Part shown: positions 1 through 11,155 of the stretch, piece after piece
Position numbering within the stretch: the first letter of the stretch is position 1
Layout: each line of letters begins with the position of its first letter
DNA from: Oscillospiraceae bacterium
GTDB taxonomy: Bacteria; Bacillota; Clostridia; Oscillospirales; Oscillospiraceae
Direction: 5' to 3'
Length of the DNA: 64,000 bases
NCBI GenBank assembly: GCA_017508045.1
Contig: JAFVZT010000031.1
Coordinates: 72,305 to 136,304, forward strand
Notes under the pieces: generated by a model
Seen by the model: the letters and a program-made list of their open reading frames with translations, nothing else
Database searches by the model: none
Told to the model about the DNA's origin: nothing
Program-made: the position numbers and the translations under genes

Positions 1-554
1 GCTGCCTTGGTTTTTTAAAAGCAATTGATGGCTTTGATCTAAATTATGGAACACAGTTTTCTACCTATGCAGTTCCAAAAATTGCCGGTGAGATAAGACG
101 CTTTCTGCGGGATGACGGCGCGGTAAAAGTGTCCCGAGGCATCAAGGAACGGGCAGCAACCATTAAAACGGTTCGCAATCAGCTACTGCACACCTTAGGC
201 AGAGAGCCGACAATTAATGAAATTGCGGAAAAAAGCGGTTTTACGATTGAAGAAATTGCTACTGCTGAGACGGCTACTGCAACGGTGGAATCTATGCAGC
301 AGGAGTCCGGGGAGGATGGCTTCACACTGGAAAACATCCTGACAGATACGGAAACAGAGGATGTTCTTTTAGAGAAAATATCCTTGCGTCAGGCGATTTC
401 AAGACTGGCGGAACGGGAGGAGCAGGTAATACGCCTGCGGTACTTTCACGGCTTGACTCAGGAGCGAGTTTCTAAGGTCTTGGGTGTAAGTCAGGTGCAG
501 GTTTCAAGAATTGAAAAGAAGGCATTACAAAGGCTGAAAGATATGATGAAATAG
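1..554 (+). CDS. Sporulation RNA polymerase sigma factor, SigF/SigG type (3' part only)
   Basis: The coding frame is open from base 3, so the gene starts outside the window; 183 codons are visible. The first ~45 residues carry sigma region 2 of the SigF/SigG/SigB group (FSTYAVPKIAGEIRRFLRDDG, then VKVSRGIKER), which binds the -10 element and core polymerase. Region 3 follows (TLGREPTINEIAEKSGF). Region 4 is at the C-terminus with the recognition helix VLGVSQVQVSRIEKKAL, which reads the -35 box. Motif agreement with forespore sigmas SigF and SigG is strong, but the two cannot be told apart here. A spoIIAB gene just upstream would mean SigF; spoIIGA-sigE would mean SigG. The gene ends 70 bp before pcrA. 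Confidence 0.9.
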   Translation, partial: CLGFLKAIDGFDLNYGTQFSTYAVPKIAGEIRRFLRDDGAVKVSRGIKERAATIKTVRNQLLHTLGREPTINEIAEKSGFTIEEIATAETATATVESMQQESGEDGFTLENILTDTETEDVLLEKISLRQAISRLAEREEQVIRLRYFHGLTQERVSKVLGVSQVQVSRIEKKALQRLKDMMK

Positions 555-624
555 ATTTTTTTCTTTACCTTTTTGATAAAATGAGTTAAAATAACAGAAA
601 TACTACAAACATACAGGTGTATTT

Positions 625-3024
625 ATGAACGAACAATTGATTACTCGTTTTGTCGAAGCAAGAAAGCAATATATTGCGTCGCAATTTAAAGAATTGAATA
701 AAATGCAGCGTCAGGCTGTTATGACAACAGAAGGACCGCTATTGCTGCTTGCCGGTGCCGGCAGTGGAAAAACAACTGTACTGATTAATCGTATCGCCAA
801 TTTGATTCGCTTTGGCAGAGGCAGCGATACACTGGAGATCCCGGAAGCTATTTCAGAGCATGATATTGTATTTTTGGAAACGCTTTCAGAACCAACTTCT
901 GATTTTGACCGTAATCGCGCAGATTACCTGTGCGCGGTCGAGCCGGTTGCTCCCTGGAATATTATTGCAATTACCTTCACTAATAAGGCAGCAAATGAGC
1001 TGAAAGAGCGTTTGGTGAGTATGTTGGGCAGCCGCGGTCAGGATGTTTGGGCGATGACATTTCATGCTGCTTGCTGCCGTATCCTTAGACGCGATATCGG
1101 GCGTCTTGGCTATACGGCTGATTTTACCATCTATGATAGCTCTGATTCTGAGCGTCAGATGAAGGAAATTATTAAGGAAATGGGTCTTGATGATAAGACC
1201 TTTCCAGCCAAATATGTTTTAAGCATTATCAGCCAGGAAAAGGATCGAATGCGCTGTCCTGAGGATATGCTGGAATATATTGACAATAGTGGCGATACAA
1301 GATTGCTTCAGGTGGCAAGGGCATATAAGAAATATCAGGCAAAGCTCAAGGAAAACAATGCCTTGGATTTTGATGATATAATCTTCAACACCGTTTGCCT
1401 TCTACAGGATAATGAGGACATAAGGTCTTATTATCAGCGAAAATTTCAGTATATATTGGTAGATGAATACCAGGACACAAACCACGCTCAGTATCTTTTG
1501 ACAGCCCTTCTTGCCGGAGGATATGAGAATATTTGTGTTGTGGGTGACGATGATCAGAGTATTTACCGCTTCCGTGGCGCTACCATTGAAAATATTCTGA
1601 GCTTTGAAAGCCAATATTGTGGATCCAGAACAATTCGACTGGAGCAAAACTACCGGTCAACACAAGCAATCTTAAATGCCGCCAATGCGGTTATTGCGCA
1701 TAATATTGGAAGAAAAGGAAAGCATCTATGGACTGCAAACGATGCAGGTGCGCCAATTATTGTATTTGAGGCCAACGATGAAACAAGTGAAGCGAACTTT
1801 GTAGCCAATCAAATTCTGTCTCGTTCCAAAGGCCAAAATTTTAAAAACTATGCCATTTTGTACAGAACAAATGCACAGTCGAATGCACTGGAATTTTCTA
1901 TGAAGCGCAGCGGGATTCCTTATCGCATTTTTGGTGGTATGCGATTCTTTGATCGCGCTGAGGTTAAGGATATGCTTTCCTACCTGTGCGTAATACATAA
2001 CCCTGCGGACGACTTGCGTTTACTTAGGATTGTTAACAACCCCCCTAGGGGCCTGGGCGCAAAAACAATTGAAACTGCCCAGCGTCTTGCAACAGCAGAG
2101 GGAAGTGGCCTTTATTCTGTGATTTCTGATCCGGCTTCCTATGCACCTTTGGAAAAGTCAGCAGGTAAGCTGAGGCAATTTGCAGGCCTGATAACTGAAT
2201 TGAAGCAGCTTCTTGAAAACGGAATGTCGCTGCCGGAGTTCTATGAGGAGGTTATGTCTCGCACCGGATATATAGCTATGCTGGAAAGCAAGCCAACGGA
2301 AGAGAATAAGACACGACTTGAAAATATCAGAGAATTAAAATCCAGTATTCATTCTTATGTTGACAATGCAGAAGCTCCTACACTTGCCGGTTTTCTTGAG
2401 GAAATTGCGCTATATACGGATTTGGAGGAGTATAATGAAAACGATGATGCGGTTGTTATGATGACGATGCATGCATCAAAGGGTCTTGAATTTCCTAATG
2501 TGTTTTTAGTTGGGTTCGAGGAAGGCTTATTTCCCGGCATGCGAGCCATTGGGGATATGGATGAAATGGAGGAGGAGAGACGGCTTTGCTACGTTGCAAT
2601 AACTAGAGCAAAATCTCAGCTTACCATTACCCATGCCAAGCAACGTATGCTTTACGGCCGAACAAGTGCAGCAATGGCTTCCAGATTTCTGTCTGAAATT
2701 CCGGAGTCGGTATTGGAAAAGAAAAACGATTTTACACCGCGCACCCAAGGCGGATATACTTATAGCAATTATCCTGCTACACTATATTCTCAGAAAAAAG
2801 CATCCTATATAAGCGAGCTTGCAAGACAGAGCACTTCTGAAAAAGCCCCCGCTTATTTGGAACTTAATAAAGGTGATATGGTTCAGCACAACGCTTTTGG
2901 CCGCGGTATGGTGCTATCGGTAATTAAAATGGGCGGCGACGCCCTGCTGGAAATAGCTTTTGATAGAATTGGTACCAAGAAGCTTATGGCAAAAACTGCC
3001 TCAGTACAAATGAAGCGGTTGTAA
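625..3024 (+). CDS. pcrA: ATP-dependent 3'-5' DNA helicase PcrA/UvrD
   Basis: This is a 799-residue superfamily 1A helicase that unwinds DNA in repair and replication and strips recombinase from DNA. Visible motifs: Q motif with KMQRQAV near residue 27, Walker A GAGSGKTT near 44-51, ITFTNKAANELKER (Ia) near 115, Walker B/II VDEYQDTN near 279, GDDDQSIYRFRGA (III), EQNYRST (IV), MTMHASKGLEF (V) and VAITRAK (VI). The C-terminus has the Tudor-like tail (GDMVQHNAFGRGMVLSV) used to bind RNA polymerase in PcrA. About 45 extra residues lie between motifs I and Ia (roughly residues 65-110). The ribosome binding site is weak (AGGTG). It heads a run with yunB and ligA; pcrA-ligA is the common Firmicute order. 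Confidence 0.96.
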   Translation: MNEQLITRFVEARKQYIASQFKELNKMQRQAVMTTEGPLLLLAGAGSGKTTVLINRIANLIRFGRGSDTLEIPEAISEHDIVFLETLSEPTSDFDRNRADYLCAVEPVAPWNIIAITFTNKAANELKERLVSMLGSRGQDVWAMTFHAACCRILRRDIGRLGYTADFTIYDSSDSERQMKEIIKEMGLDDKTFPAKYVLSIISQEKDRMRCPEDMLEYIDNSGDTRLLQVARAYKKYQAKLKENNALDFDDIIFNTVCLLQDNEDIRSYYQRKFQYILVDEYQDTNHAQYLLTALLAGGYENICVVGDDDQSIYRFRGATIENILSFESQYCGSRTIRLEQNYRSTQAILNAANAVIAHNIGRKGKHLWTANDAGAPIIVFEANDETSEANFVANQILSRSKGQNFKNYAILYRTNAQSNALEFSMKRSGIPYRIFGGMRFFDRAEVKDMLSYLCVIHNPADDLRLLRIVNNPPRGLGAKTIETAQRLATAEGSGLYSVISDPASYAPLEKSAGKLRQFAGLITELKQLLENGMSLPEFYEEVMSRTGYIAMLESKPTEENKTRLENIRELKSSIHSYVDNAEAPTLAGFLEEIALYTDLEEYNENDDAVVMMTMHASKGLEFPNVFLVGFEEGLFPGMRAIGDMDEMEEERRLCYVAITRAKSQLTITHAKQRMLYGRTSAAMASRFLSEIPESVLEKKNDFTPRTQGGYTYSNYPATLYSQKKASYISELARQSTSEKAPAYLELNKGDMVQHNAFGRGMVLSVIKMGGDALLEIAFDRIGTKKLMAKTASVQMKRL

Positions 3025-3068
3025 TTTACTGAGAGATTTTTGCATAGTATTCCAAGAGGAGGAATAGT

Positions 3069-5665
<2,597 letters not shown>

Positions 5666-5667
<2 letters not shown>

Positions 5668-5707
5668 ATGAGTACCGGAAGGGAGTTATTCCTTCCGGTA
5701 CTCATTT
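5666..5707. terminator. Bidirectional terminator between ligA and the Cys-rich gene
   Basis: A perfect 17 bp inverted repeat (5666-5682 with 5691-5707) has an 8-base loop and A/T ends on both sides. It sits between two convergent genes, so it can stop transcription from either direction. Confidence 0.8.
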
Positions 5708-5708
5708 A

Positions 5709-5918
5709 TTATAAAGAAAAATCTTCATCACTATATTTGTTTGTGTCCAATGCTTTCTGTTTCGGCGGTATCCGTTTACACGGATCGTACTGAAATTTAC
5801 GGCAGTTTCGCTCACAATCCACCACTCCGCGTTTGCTGCAGAGAACTTGCGCATCATTTAAAACGGTAGAATGCAGACAGTATGTGCAGGAGCGCGTCAT
5901 TTTTTTACGAAACAGCAT
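5709..5918 (-). CDS. Small Cys-rich protein, function unknown
   Basis: A 69-residue protein with six cysteines: CTYC, C27, CERNC and a later Cys in YDPCKR. The spacing suggests a metal-binding knuckle. A GAGG ribosome binding site precedes the ATG; an internal start (MTRSCTYC) is possible. It is a lone gene convergent with ligA and cannot be matched to a named family from sequence alone. Similar short Cys-rich proteins are common in Clostridia, which is the main support that it is real. Confidence 0.6.
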   Translation of the reverse strand: MLFRKKMTRSCTYCLHSTVLNDAQVLCSKRGVVDCERNCRKFQYDPCKRIPPKQKALDTNKYSDEDFSL

Positions 5919-5953
5919 AGTAAAAACCTCACATTAGCTTCAGTATATATGTA

Positions 5954-6991
5954 TTATACATACTCCAATGCCAAATTTCTACTACTTTTTTTCTTATTCT
6001 TCAAATGATGCATAATATATAATATAGCCGTGCAAGTACTGAAGCAGAATAAAAGAATAATTCCATCGAAGCTACTGTATTGAATTTGCTTAAACAGCAG
6101 TGGCCCCAGTATGGTTGCAAGCATTAGACTAATACATGCTTGCAGAATTTTTCCCGGAAAATACATTCCAATCCCCAGTTTCTTCGTAACAGATACGGTC
6201 TGCATTGTTACACATAAACCACCGAAGCTCAAAATAAAAGAGCAAAGAAGAAAGCGTATGTGTTCATCAGCAATATCCGACAGTGCACAGAATCCGTTTG
6301 ACAATTCCAGAATACCGAAGATAAATACGTTTATCTCAACAGGAAAGATCCATAGAATCCAGTGCTGAAGAAAGGAAATTATTACACGAAAAATTACAAC
6401 CCATCCACAGACGGTGGCGATCGCCTTTATACTCTGCTCAACTGCGTTGGCAAAGCCAGTATTGCCAACGGAGTTTAAGAAACTACTGCGATTACGCTTG
6501 TTTGGCAATAAACTCCCAACAAGAAACGCAGATACTATATGAATTGCCCATAGTACCCACAGCAGGCTTTTTCTGTCAAATATGCAGCTTCCCATCCCAA
6601 AAATAAATGCAGGTCCTGCATTGCTGCAGAAGCCCAAGAGCCTTTTGGCTTCAGAAGAGGATACGGCTTTTTCAGCATATGCTTCGGAGACACATTTTGC
6701 ACCGACCGGATAGCCGCCGAGAAAGCCCAAAAGTAAAAGAGACTCAGCGCCTTTTGGGACACCGCAAACAGAAGCAATTGGACGAAGCACCGGTGATGAT
6801 ACACCTATCAGCATTTTATTCATTATGGTTGATAGTACGAAAAAGGGAAACAGTGACGGAATAACCGTCTGAATACAAAGTAAGATACCCTGTTGTGCGC
6901 CCTGCAGGGCAGTTTTTGAATCCAGTATTAATACAAGCAGACAGCAAGCAACGACAAGGCCTGTCCATAAATGCCGTTTTTCCTTCAACAT
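5954..6991 (-). CDS. ylbJ: Sporulation integral membrane protein YlbJ
   Basis: A 345-residue polytopic protein with about 8 hydrophobic segments. It has the nucleoside-recognition (Gate)-like signature of YlbJ: VIPSLFPFFVLS, LLGFLGGYPVGAK and FCSNAGPAFIFGMG. YlbJ is a mother-cell sporulation protein needed for heat-resistant spores and is related to SpoVV-type transporters, so small-molecule transport across the forespore membrane is plausible. The start chosen (ATG at 6991) has GAGGTGA 5 bp upstream; a GTG two codons earlier lies inside that site and is less likely. It is divergent from yqfC, another sporulation gene. Confidence 0.87.
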   Translation of the reverse strand: MLKEKRHLWTGLVVACCLLVLILDSKTALQGAQQGILLCIQTVIPSLFPFFVLSTIMNKMLIGVSSPVLRPIASVCGVPKGAESLLLLGFLGGYPVGAKCVSEAYAEKAVSSSEAKRLLGFCSNAGPAFIFGMGSCIFDRKSLLWVLWAIHIVSAFLVGSLLPNKRNRSSFLNSVGNTGFANAVEQSIKAIATVCGWVVIFRVIISFLQHWILWIFPVEINVFIFGILELSNGFCALSDIADEHIRFLLCSFILSFGGLCVTMQTVSVTKKLGIGMYFPGKILQACISLMLATILGPLLFKQIQYSSFDGIILLFCFSTCTAILYIMHHLKNKKKSSRNLALEYV

Positions 6992-7005
6992 AATCACCTC
7001 ATGAG

Positions 7006-7051
7006 AATCTATGCAATAAAGGGAAAAAACATCCTTGCTGTTTCATAGATT
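7006..7051. promoter_or_regulatory. Divergent ylbJ/yqfC control region with paired CATAGATT boxes
   Basis: CATAGATT occurs on the plus strand at 7044-7051 and on the minus strand at 7013-7006, forming an inverted repeat. The octamer fits the -10 pattern of mother-cell sigmaE promoters (CATAnnnT). The plus-strand copy is well placed for yqfC; the minus copy is very close to the ylbJ ribosome binding site. No convincing -35 (ATATT-like) box is seen, so this is a candidate only. Confidence 0.35.
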
Positions 7052-7072
7052 AATAGAAAAGGAGGTTATGTG

Positions 7073-7354
7073 ATGAAGCGAGCGGGAAAACTTTTGGAGA
7101 AGGTGGTTTTAGGTGCAGATTTATCAGGGGAGGCTCTGCCGGGTTTGCCTCTTTTGGAGCTTATCGGTGAGTATCGGGTTCTGATTGAAAATCATTATGG
7201 GGTTAGTAATTATAGTTGTAACGAAATATGTGTTAAGGTTACATACGGAGCAGTTCGTATATTAGGAGATAAATTGGAGATTGCAAGGATGACAAAACAG
7301 CAGCTTGTGATCACAGGCGTTATTGACCATATTTCGCTGCAGCGGAGGGAGTAA
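7073..7354 (+). CDS. yqfC: Sporulation protein YqfC (YabP family)
   Basis: A 93-residue YabP/YqfC-family protein with the family patterns LPLLELIGEYRVLIENHYGV and EICVKVTYGAVRILGD. In Bacillus the gene is sigmaE-controlled, and the protein acts in the mother cell during sporulation. The ATG at 7073 follows GGAGG (7061-7065) by 7 bp; a GTG one codon earlier is possible. yqfD starts just after the stop, as in most spore formers. Confidence 0.87.
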   Translation: MKRAGKLLEKVVLGADLSGEALPGLPLLELIGEYRVLIENHYGVSNYSCNEICVKVTYGAVRILGDKLEIARMTKQQLVITGVIDHISLQRRE

Positions 7355-7355
7355 A

Positions 7356-8540
7356 ATGGGGTTATTGCAATCATTGGCAGGTCTTTGCCGGATAAAAATA
7401 ATCAGTGCATCTACATCTGAAATTATGTCCTTAGTAAATGATCACGGTATAATTTTATACAATGTTACCTATCTGGATGATTTATCCATACAGGCAAATG
7501 TCTATCGCCGTGAATTTGGTACATTGAATCAAATACTGCAGGCACGGGGAGCAGAGGTTGAAATCATTGATCGAAAGGGTCTGTACTGGGGTGTTTCAGG
7601 CTTGCTTAGAAGGCCTGTGCTGATAGCTGGAATAGCGTTGATTATATTCCTATCACTGTTTCTGCCTACAAGAGTTATGTTTTATCAAGTTGAGGGAAAT
7701 ACAAATATACCATCACGGCTGATTGTTGAAAAAGCATCCCAGTGCGGGATGACGTTTTTTGGGTCAAGGCGTGATGTCCGCAGTGAGCGCGTTAAAAATG
7801 CTCTGCTTTCGGCAATTCCCGAGCTGCAATGGGTGGGTGTAAATACATATGGCTGTACTGCGATAATATCTGTCAGAGAACGAACCTTAGATGCCGGCGT
7901 TAACAAGTCAACGCAGATTAACAGCATTATTGCATCCCGTGACGGTATCGTTCAGGAGATGACCGTAACACAGGGAAATCCTCTTTGCAAAGTGGGTCAG
8001 GCTGTCAAAAAAGGACAGATATTGGTATCGGGGTATACAGACTGTGGCATTTCAATACGTGCGCAATCTGCAATTGCTGAGATTACCGGACTTACTGTCC
8101 GAAATTTCCATTCAATTACTCCGACAATTTTCCTTATACGTACGGCAGTTGAGAGCACAAAAACGCATTATGCAATAAGAATCGGAAAAAATATTATAAA
8201 TTTCTCCAAAGATAGTGGAATTTCGGATACCGGATGTGTTAAAATGTATTCGGAATATCCGTTAACACTGCCCGGTGGGTTTACTCTGCCTATCGTATTC
8301 GTTAAAATGCAACAGATTAAATACGAAACTTACGAGACGCAATTGGAAGAGAGTGAATTAACGTGGGTCTCAAATGCATCAAGGGCATATCTTACCAAGC
8401 AAATGATTGGTGGAAAGATTTTAAAATCTGGAGTTAGCACCGAAATTCGTGACGGGATCTATCATCATATAGGATGCTATTATTGCTCTGAATTGATCGG
8501 GAAAGTATACAGCGAGGAGATTATTAAGAGAAATGGGTAA
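7356..8540 (+). CDS. yqfD: Sporulation protein YqfD
   Basis: A 394-residue membrane protein. The N-terminal region (MGLLQSLAGLCRIKI...) is followed by a membrane helix near residues 85-105, then a POTRA-like segment (MFYQVEGNTNIPSRLIVEKA) and an extracytoplasmic domain with the WVGVNTYGCTAIISVRER pattern typical of YqfD. Known as a mother-cell protein needed for sporulation, with unknown mechanism. ATG 7356 has GGAGGG 7 bp upstream; longer in-frame starts lack a ribosome binding site. It overlaps the next gene by 8 bp. Confidence 0.88.
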   Translation: MGLLQSLAGLCRIKIISASTSEIMSLVNDHGIILYNVTYLDDLSIQANVYRREFGTLNQILQARGAEVEIIDRKGLYWGVSGLLRRPVLIAGIALIIFLSLFLPTRVMFYQVEGNTNIPSRLIVEKASQCGMTFFGSRRDVRSERVKNALLSAIPELQWVGVNTYGCTAIISVRERTLDAGVNKSTQINSIIASRDGIVQEMTVTQGNPLCKVGQAVKKGQILVSGYTDCGISIRAQSAIAEITGLTVRNFHSITPTIFLIRTAVESTKTHYAIRIGKNIINFSKDSGISDTGCVKMYSEYPLTLPGGFTLPIVFVKMQQIKYETYETQLEESELTWVSNASRAYLTKQMIGGKILKSGVSTEIRDGIYHHIGCYYCSELIGKVYSEEIIKRNG

Positions 8541-9552
8541 AGAAACCGAAAAAATTATTAGTGTTGAACGCGTCGAGGATTTGATTTCGATTTTTGGGTC
8601 ATTTGACGAGAATATGAAAAGAATTGAGGAAGACCTTAGTGTTCGCATTGTAAACAGAGGCAATGAATTGAAAATTTCCGGAGCTGAAGAGGCTGTTGAT
8701 AAGGCGGCTCGAGCAGTTGAAGGTCTCCTTTCACTTTCTGCAAAGGGCGAAACGATTGATGAGCAGACTGTTCGCTATTTGATTACCCTTGTTAAGGAAG
8801 GGCAGGACGATCAGGTTTTACAAATGGCAAAGGATGTAGTTTGCATAACTGCAAAGGGAAAGCCGATAAAGGCCAAAACCGTTGGCCAACAAAACTATAT
8901 GAAAGCCATTGAGAAAAACACGATTACACTTGGTGTTGGACCTGCAGGAACCGGTAAAACCTACCTTGCAGTGGCAGCAGCGGTTGCTGCATTCCGCCAG
9001 CGTACTGTAAACAGAATCATTTTAACCAGGCCGGCTGTTGAGGCAGGGGAGCGTCTTGGCTTCCTGCCCGGTGATTTGCAGAATAAGGTTGATCCCTATC
9101 TGCGCCCGCTATACGATGCGTTATATGATATGCTCGGTGCGGAAACATTTCAAAAATACCAGGAACGTGGCTCTATTGAGGTAGCGCCCCTTGCATATAT
9201 GCGCGGTCGCACACTGGATGACAGCTTTATTATTTTGGATGAGGCACAAAACACTACGCGTGAGCAAATGAAAATGTTCTTGACCAGGCTTGGCTTTGGC
9301 TCAAAAATAGTAATTACCGGCGATGTGACACAAATTGACTTGCCTGGAGACAAGGTTTCCGGCTTAAAGGATGCAGTTCGGGTTCTCGAGGACGTTAAGG
9401 ATATTGCAATTTGCAAATTAACCTCTGCCGACGTTGTTCGACATGCTCTTGTGCAGGAGATTATTAATGCCTATGAACGTGCAGCCAAAAAAGCGGATGT
9501 TAAAAAGCCAAGTACACGACCCTCAGGTCGTTTTCAGAGGAAAAAGATATGA
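8533..9552 (+). CDS. phoH: PhoH-family ATPase (PhoL/YbeZ)
   Basis: A 339-residue cytoplasmic ATPase. A KH-like N-terminal portion (SIFGSFDENMKRIEEDL) precedes the PhoH domain with Walker A GPAGTGKTYLA near residues 136-146, TRPAVEAGERLGFLPGD and Walker B FIILDEAQNTT. PhoH/YbeZ proteins are predicted RNA-linked ATPases or helicases that partner with the RNase YbeY, whose gene follows with an ATGA overlap. The start is set by ATG 8533 with GAGGAG upstream inside yqfD. Confidence 0.93.
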   Translation: MGKETEKIISVERVEDLISIFGSFDENMKRIEEDLSVRIVNRGNELKISGAEEAVDKAARAVEGLLSLSAKGETIDEQTVRYLITLVKEGQDDQVLQMAKDVVCITAKGKPIKAKTVGQQNYMKAIEKNTITLGVGPAGTGKTYLAVAAAVAAFRQRTVNRIILTRPAVEAGERLGFLPGDLQNKVDPYLRPLYDALYDMLGAETFQKYQERGSIEVAPLAYMRGRTLDDSFIILDEAQNTTREQMKMFLTRLGFGSKIVITGDVTQIDLPGDKVSGLKDAVRVLEDVKDIAICKLTSADVVRHALVQEIINAYERAAKKADVKKPSTRPSGRFQRKKI

Positions 9553-10052
9553 TACAAAATAACAAGATAAATATTTCATTCGATTGTTTTACCATTCATC
9601 GATGGCCTGTTATATCGATAATTAAGGAAGCTGTTTTAAAATCCTTACAGATGCAAAATGTTCCTGTTCCCTGTGAAATTAACGTTTTGATCACAAACGA
9701 TAAGGGGATTCGATCTATTAATAAAGCCAGCAGAGATTTGGATAAGGCTACCGATGTCTTAAGCTTTCCCATGTTCCAATTTGAGGCTGCTAAGCTGCCG
9801 GACAATTGGGCGGAATACCTCGATCCTGAGACGGAACTCTGCGCCCTCGGGGATATGGTCATTTCCTTGGAACGCGCTGTGAGGCAGGCTGAAGAATTCG
9901 GTCATTCGATGCGCAGAGAGGTCGGTTACCTAACGATTCATTCTGTGTTACATTTGTTAGGCTACGATCATTTGGATAACGGTCCGCAAAAGGACATGAT
10001 GCGTCAGCGAGAAGAGGAGATTGCTTCCTCAATTCGTGGTATGAGCCGCTGA
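9549..10052 (+). CDS. ybeY: Endoribonuclease YbeY (rRNA maturation)
   Basis: A 167-residue zinc-dependent RNase used in 16S rRNA 3'-end processing and 70S quality control. The UPF0054 signature is present: DKATDVLSFPMF, then LGDMVISLERAVRQAEEFGHS, and the zinc-binding H-x3-H-x5-H motif HSVLHLLGYDH near residues 131-141. The start codon overlaps the phoH stop (ATGA), showing translational coupling. It is followed 17 bp later by era, the usual order. The dgkA and cdd genes often found between ybeY and era are absent. Confidence 0.95.
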   Translation: MIQNNKINISFDCFTIHRWPVISIIKEAVLKSLQMQNVPVPCEINVLITNDKGIRSINKASRDLDKATDVLSFPMFQFEAAKLPDNWAEYLDPETELCALGDMVISLERAVRQAEEFGHSMRREVGYLTIHSVLHLLGYDHLDNGPQKDMMRQREEEIASSIRGMSR

Positions 10053-10069
10053 TATATAAGGAGAGAATA

Positions 10070-10957
10070 ATGGCCACAAAAACTGCTATGATAACCATTG
10101 CCGGACGTCCTAACGTGGGCAAGTCAACATTAACGAATTACTTAGTCGGTGAGAAGATTGCTATTGTATCCAACAAGCCGCAGACAACCCGTAACCGTAT
10201 TTGCGGAGTTGTCACAAAAGGCGACTGCCAGTTCGTTTTCGTGGATACTCCGGGATTCCATAAGCCCAAGACAAAGCTAGGCGACTATATGGTAAACGTC
10301 ACCAGAAATTCCATTGCTGATGTAGACCTTACTATCCTAGTCGTTGAACCGATTGCCTCTGTGGGTGCGCAGGAACACAGTCTTCTGGAACAGCTGAGCT
10401 CCAACAAGTGCCCGGCAATTCTTGCAATCAATAAGATTGATACAGTTGAAAAAGATAAGCTTTTGGAAGTAATTTCTGTTTATTCCAATGCGGCTAAATT
10501 TGATGCAATTATTCCGATTTCTGCAAAAACCGGCGATGGCGTGGACATGCTTTTATCTGAGTGTATGAAATACTGTGTAGAAGGTCCGTTTTTATTTCCA
10601 GAGGATACTACTACAGATCAGCCGGAACGGCAAGTAATGGCAGAGATTATCCGTGAAAAATTATTATGGTGCTTAGACAGAGAAATTCCCCATGGAACCG
10701 CAGTTGAGATTACGAGATTTTCGGAGCGTGACAACGGCGTAATTGATTTGGATGCGGTTATATATTGTGAAAAGGCGAGCCACAAAGGGATTATTATAGG
10801 CAAACACGGTGATATGCTAAAAAAGATTTCGACTATGGCGCGCATTGACTGCGAAAAATTTATGGGCACCCGTGTTTATCTGACTACATGGGTAAAATAC
10901 AAGGAAAAATGGCGAGATAATGATTTTCTCGTTCGCAACTTTGGCTACAGTGAATAA
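10070..10957 (+). CDS. era: GTPase Era
   Basis: A 295-residue GTPase that binds the 3' end of 16S rRNA and checks 30S assembly. G1 GRPNVGKSTL near residue 11, switch with KPQTTRNRI, G3 DTPGFHKP, G4 NKID and G5 ISAKTGDG are all visible. The C-terminal KH domain contains HKGIIIGKHGDMLKKIS. AGGAG lies 7 bp before the ATG. It works in the same rRNA maturation pathway as ybeY next door. Confidence 0.96.
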   Translation: MATKTAMITIAGRPNVGKSTLTNYLVGEKIAIVSNKPQTTRNRICGVVTKGDCQFVFVDTPGFHKPKTKLGDYMVNVTRNSIADVDLTILVVEPIASVGAQEHSLLEQLSSNKCPAILAINKIDTVEKDKLLEVISVYSNAAKFDAIIPISAKTGDGVDMLLSECMKYCVEGPFLFPEDTTTDQPERQVMAEIIREKLLWCLDREIPHGTAVEITRFSERDNGVIDLDAVIYCEKASHKGIIIGKHGDMLKKISTMARIDCEKFMGTRVYLTTWVKYKEKWRDNDFLVRNFGYSE

Positions 10958-11011
10958 TTACCAGGTGTATCTTCTTAGTATATAGCAAATCCTATATGCG
11001 GAGGGATATAG

Positions 11012-11155
11012 ATGGATTCAAAAATGTATTGGCAGCTTTTTTGGGAAACAGGAGCACCTGAAATGTATATGCTATATAACCAGGCCAAAAAAACGGAGGA
11101 AACCAATGTACTTGACAACACGCGGTTTGGTGCTGAGGATTACAAACTACAGTGA
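11012..11155 (+). CDS. yqzL: YqzL-family small protein
   Basis: A short gene of 47 codons whose product begins MDSKMYWQLFWETGAPEMY. The W-x2-F-x2-TG...YMLY pattern matches the YqzL family, which in Bacillus lies in the same place, between era and recO. GGAGGG at 11000-11005 is 6 bp before the ATG. The last 50 bases overlap the start of recO in another frame. Function is unknown in the family. Confidence 0.75.
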   Translation: MDSKMYWQLFWETGAPEMYMLYNQAKKTEETNVLDNTRFGAEDYKLQ

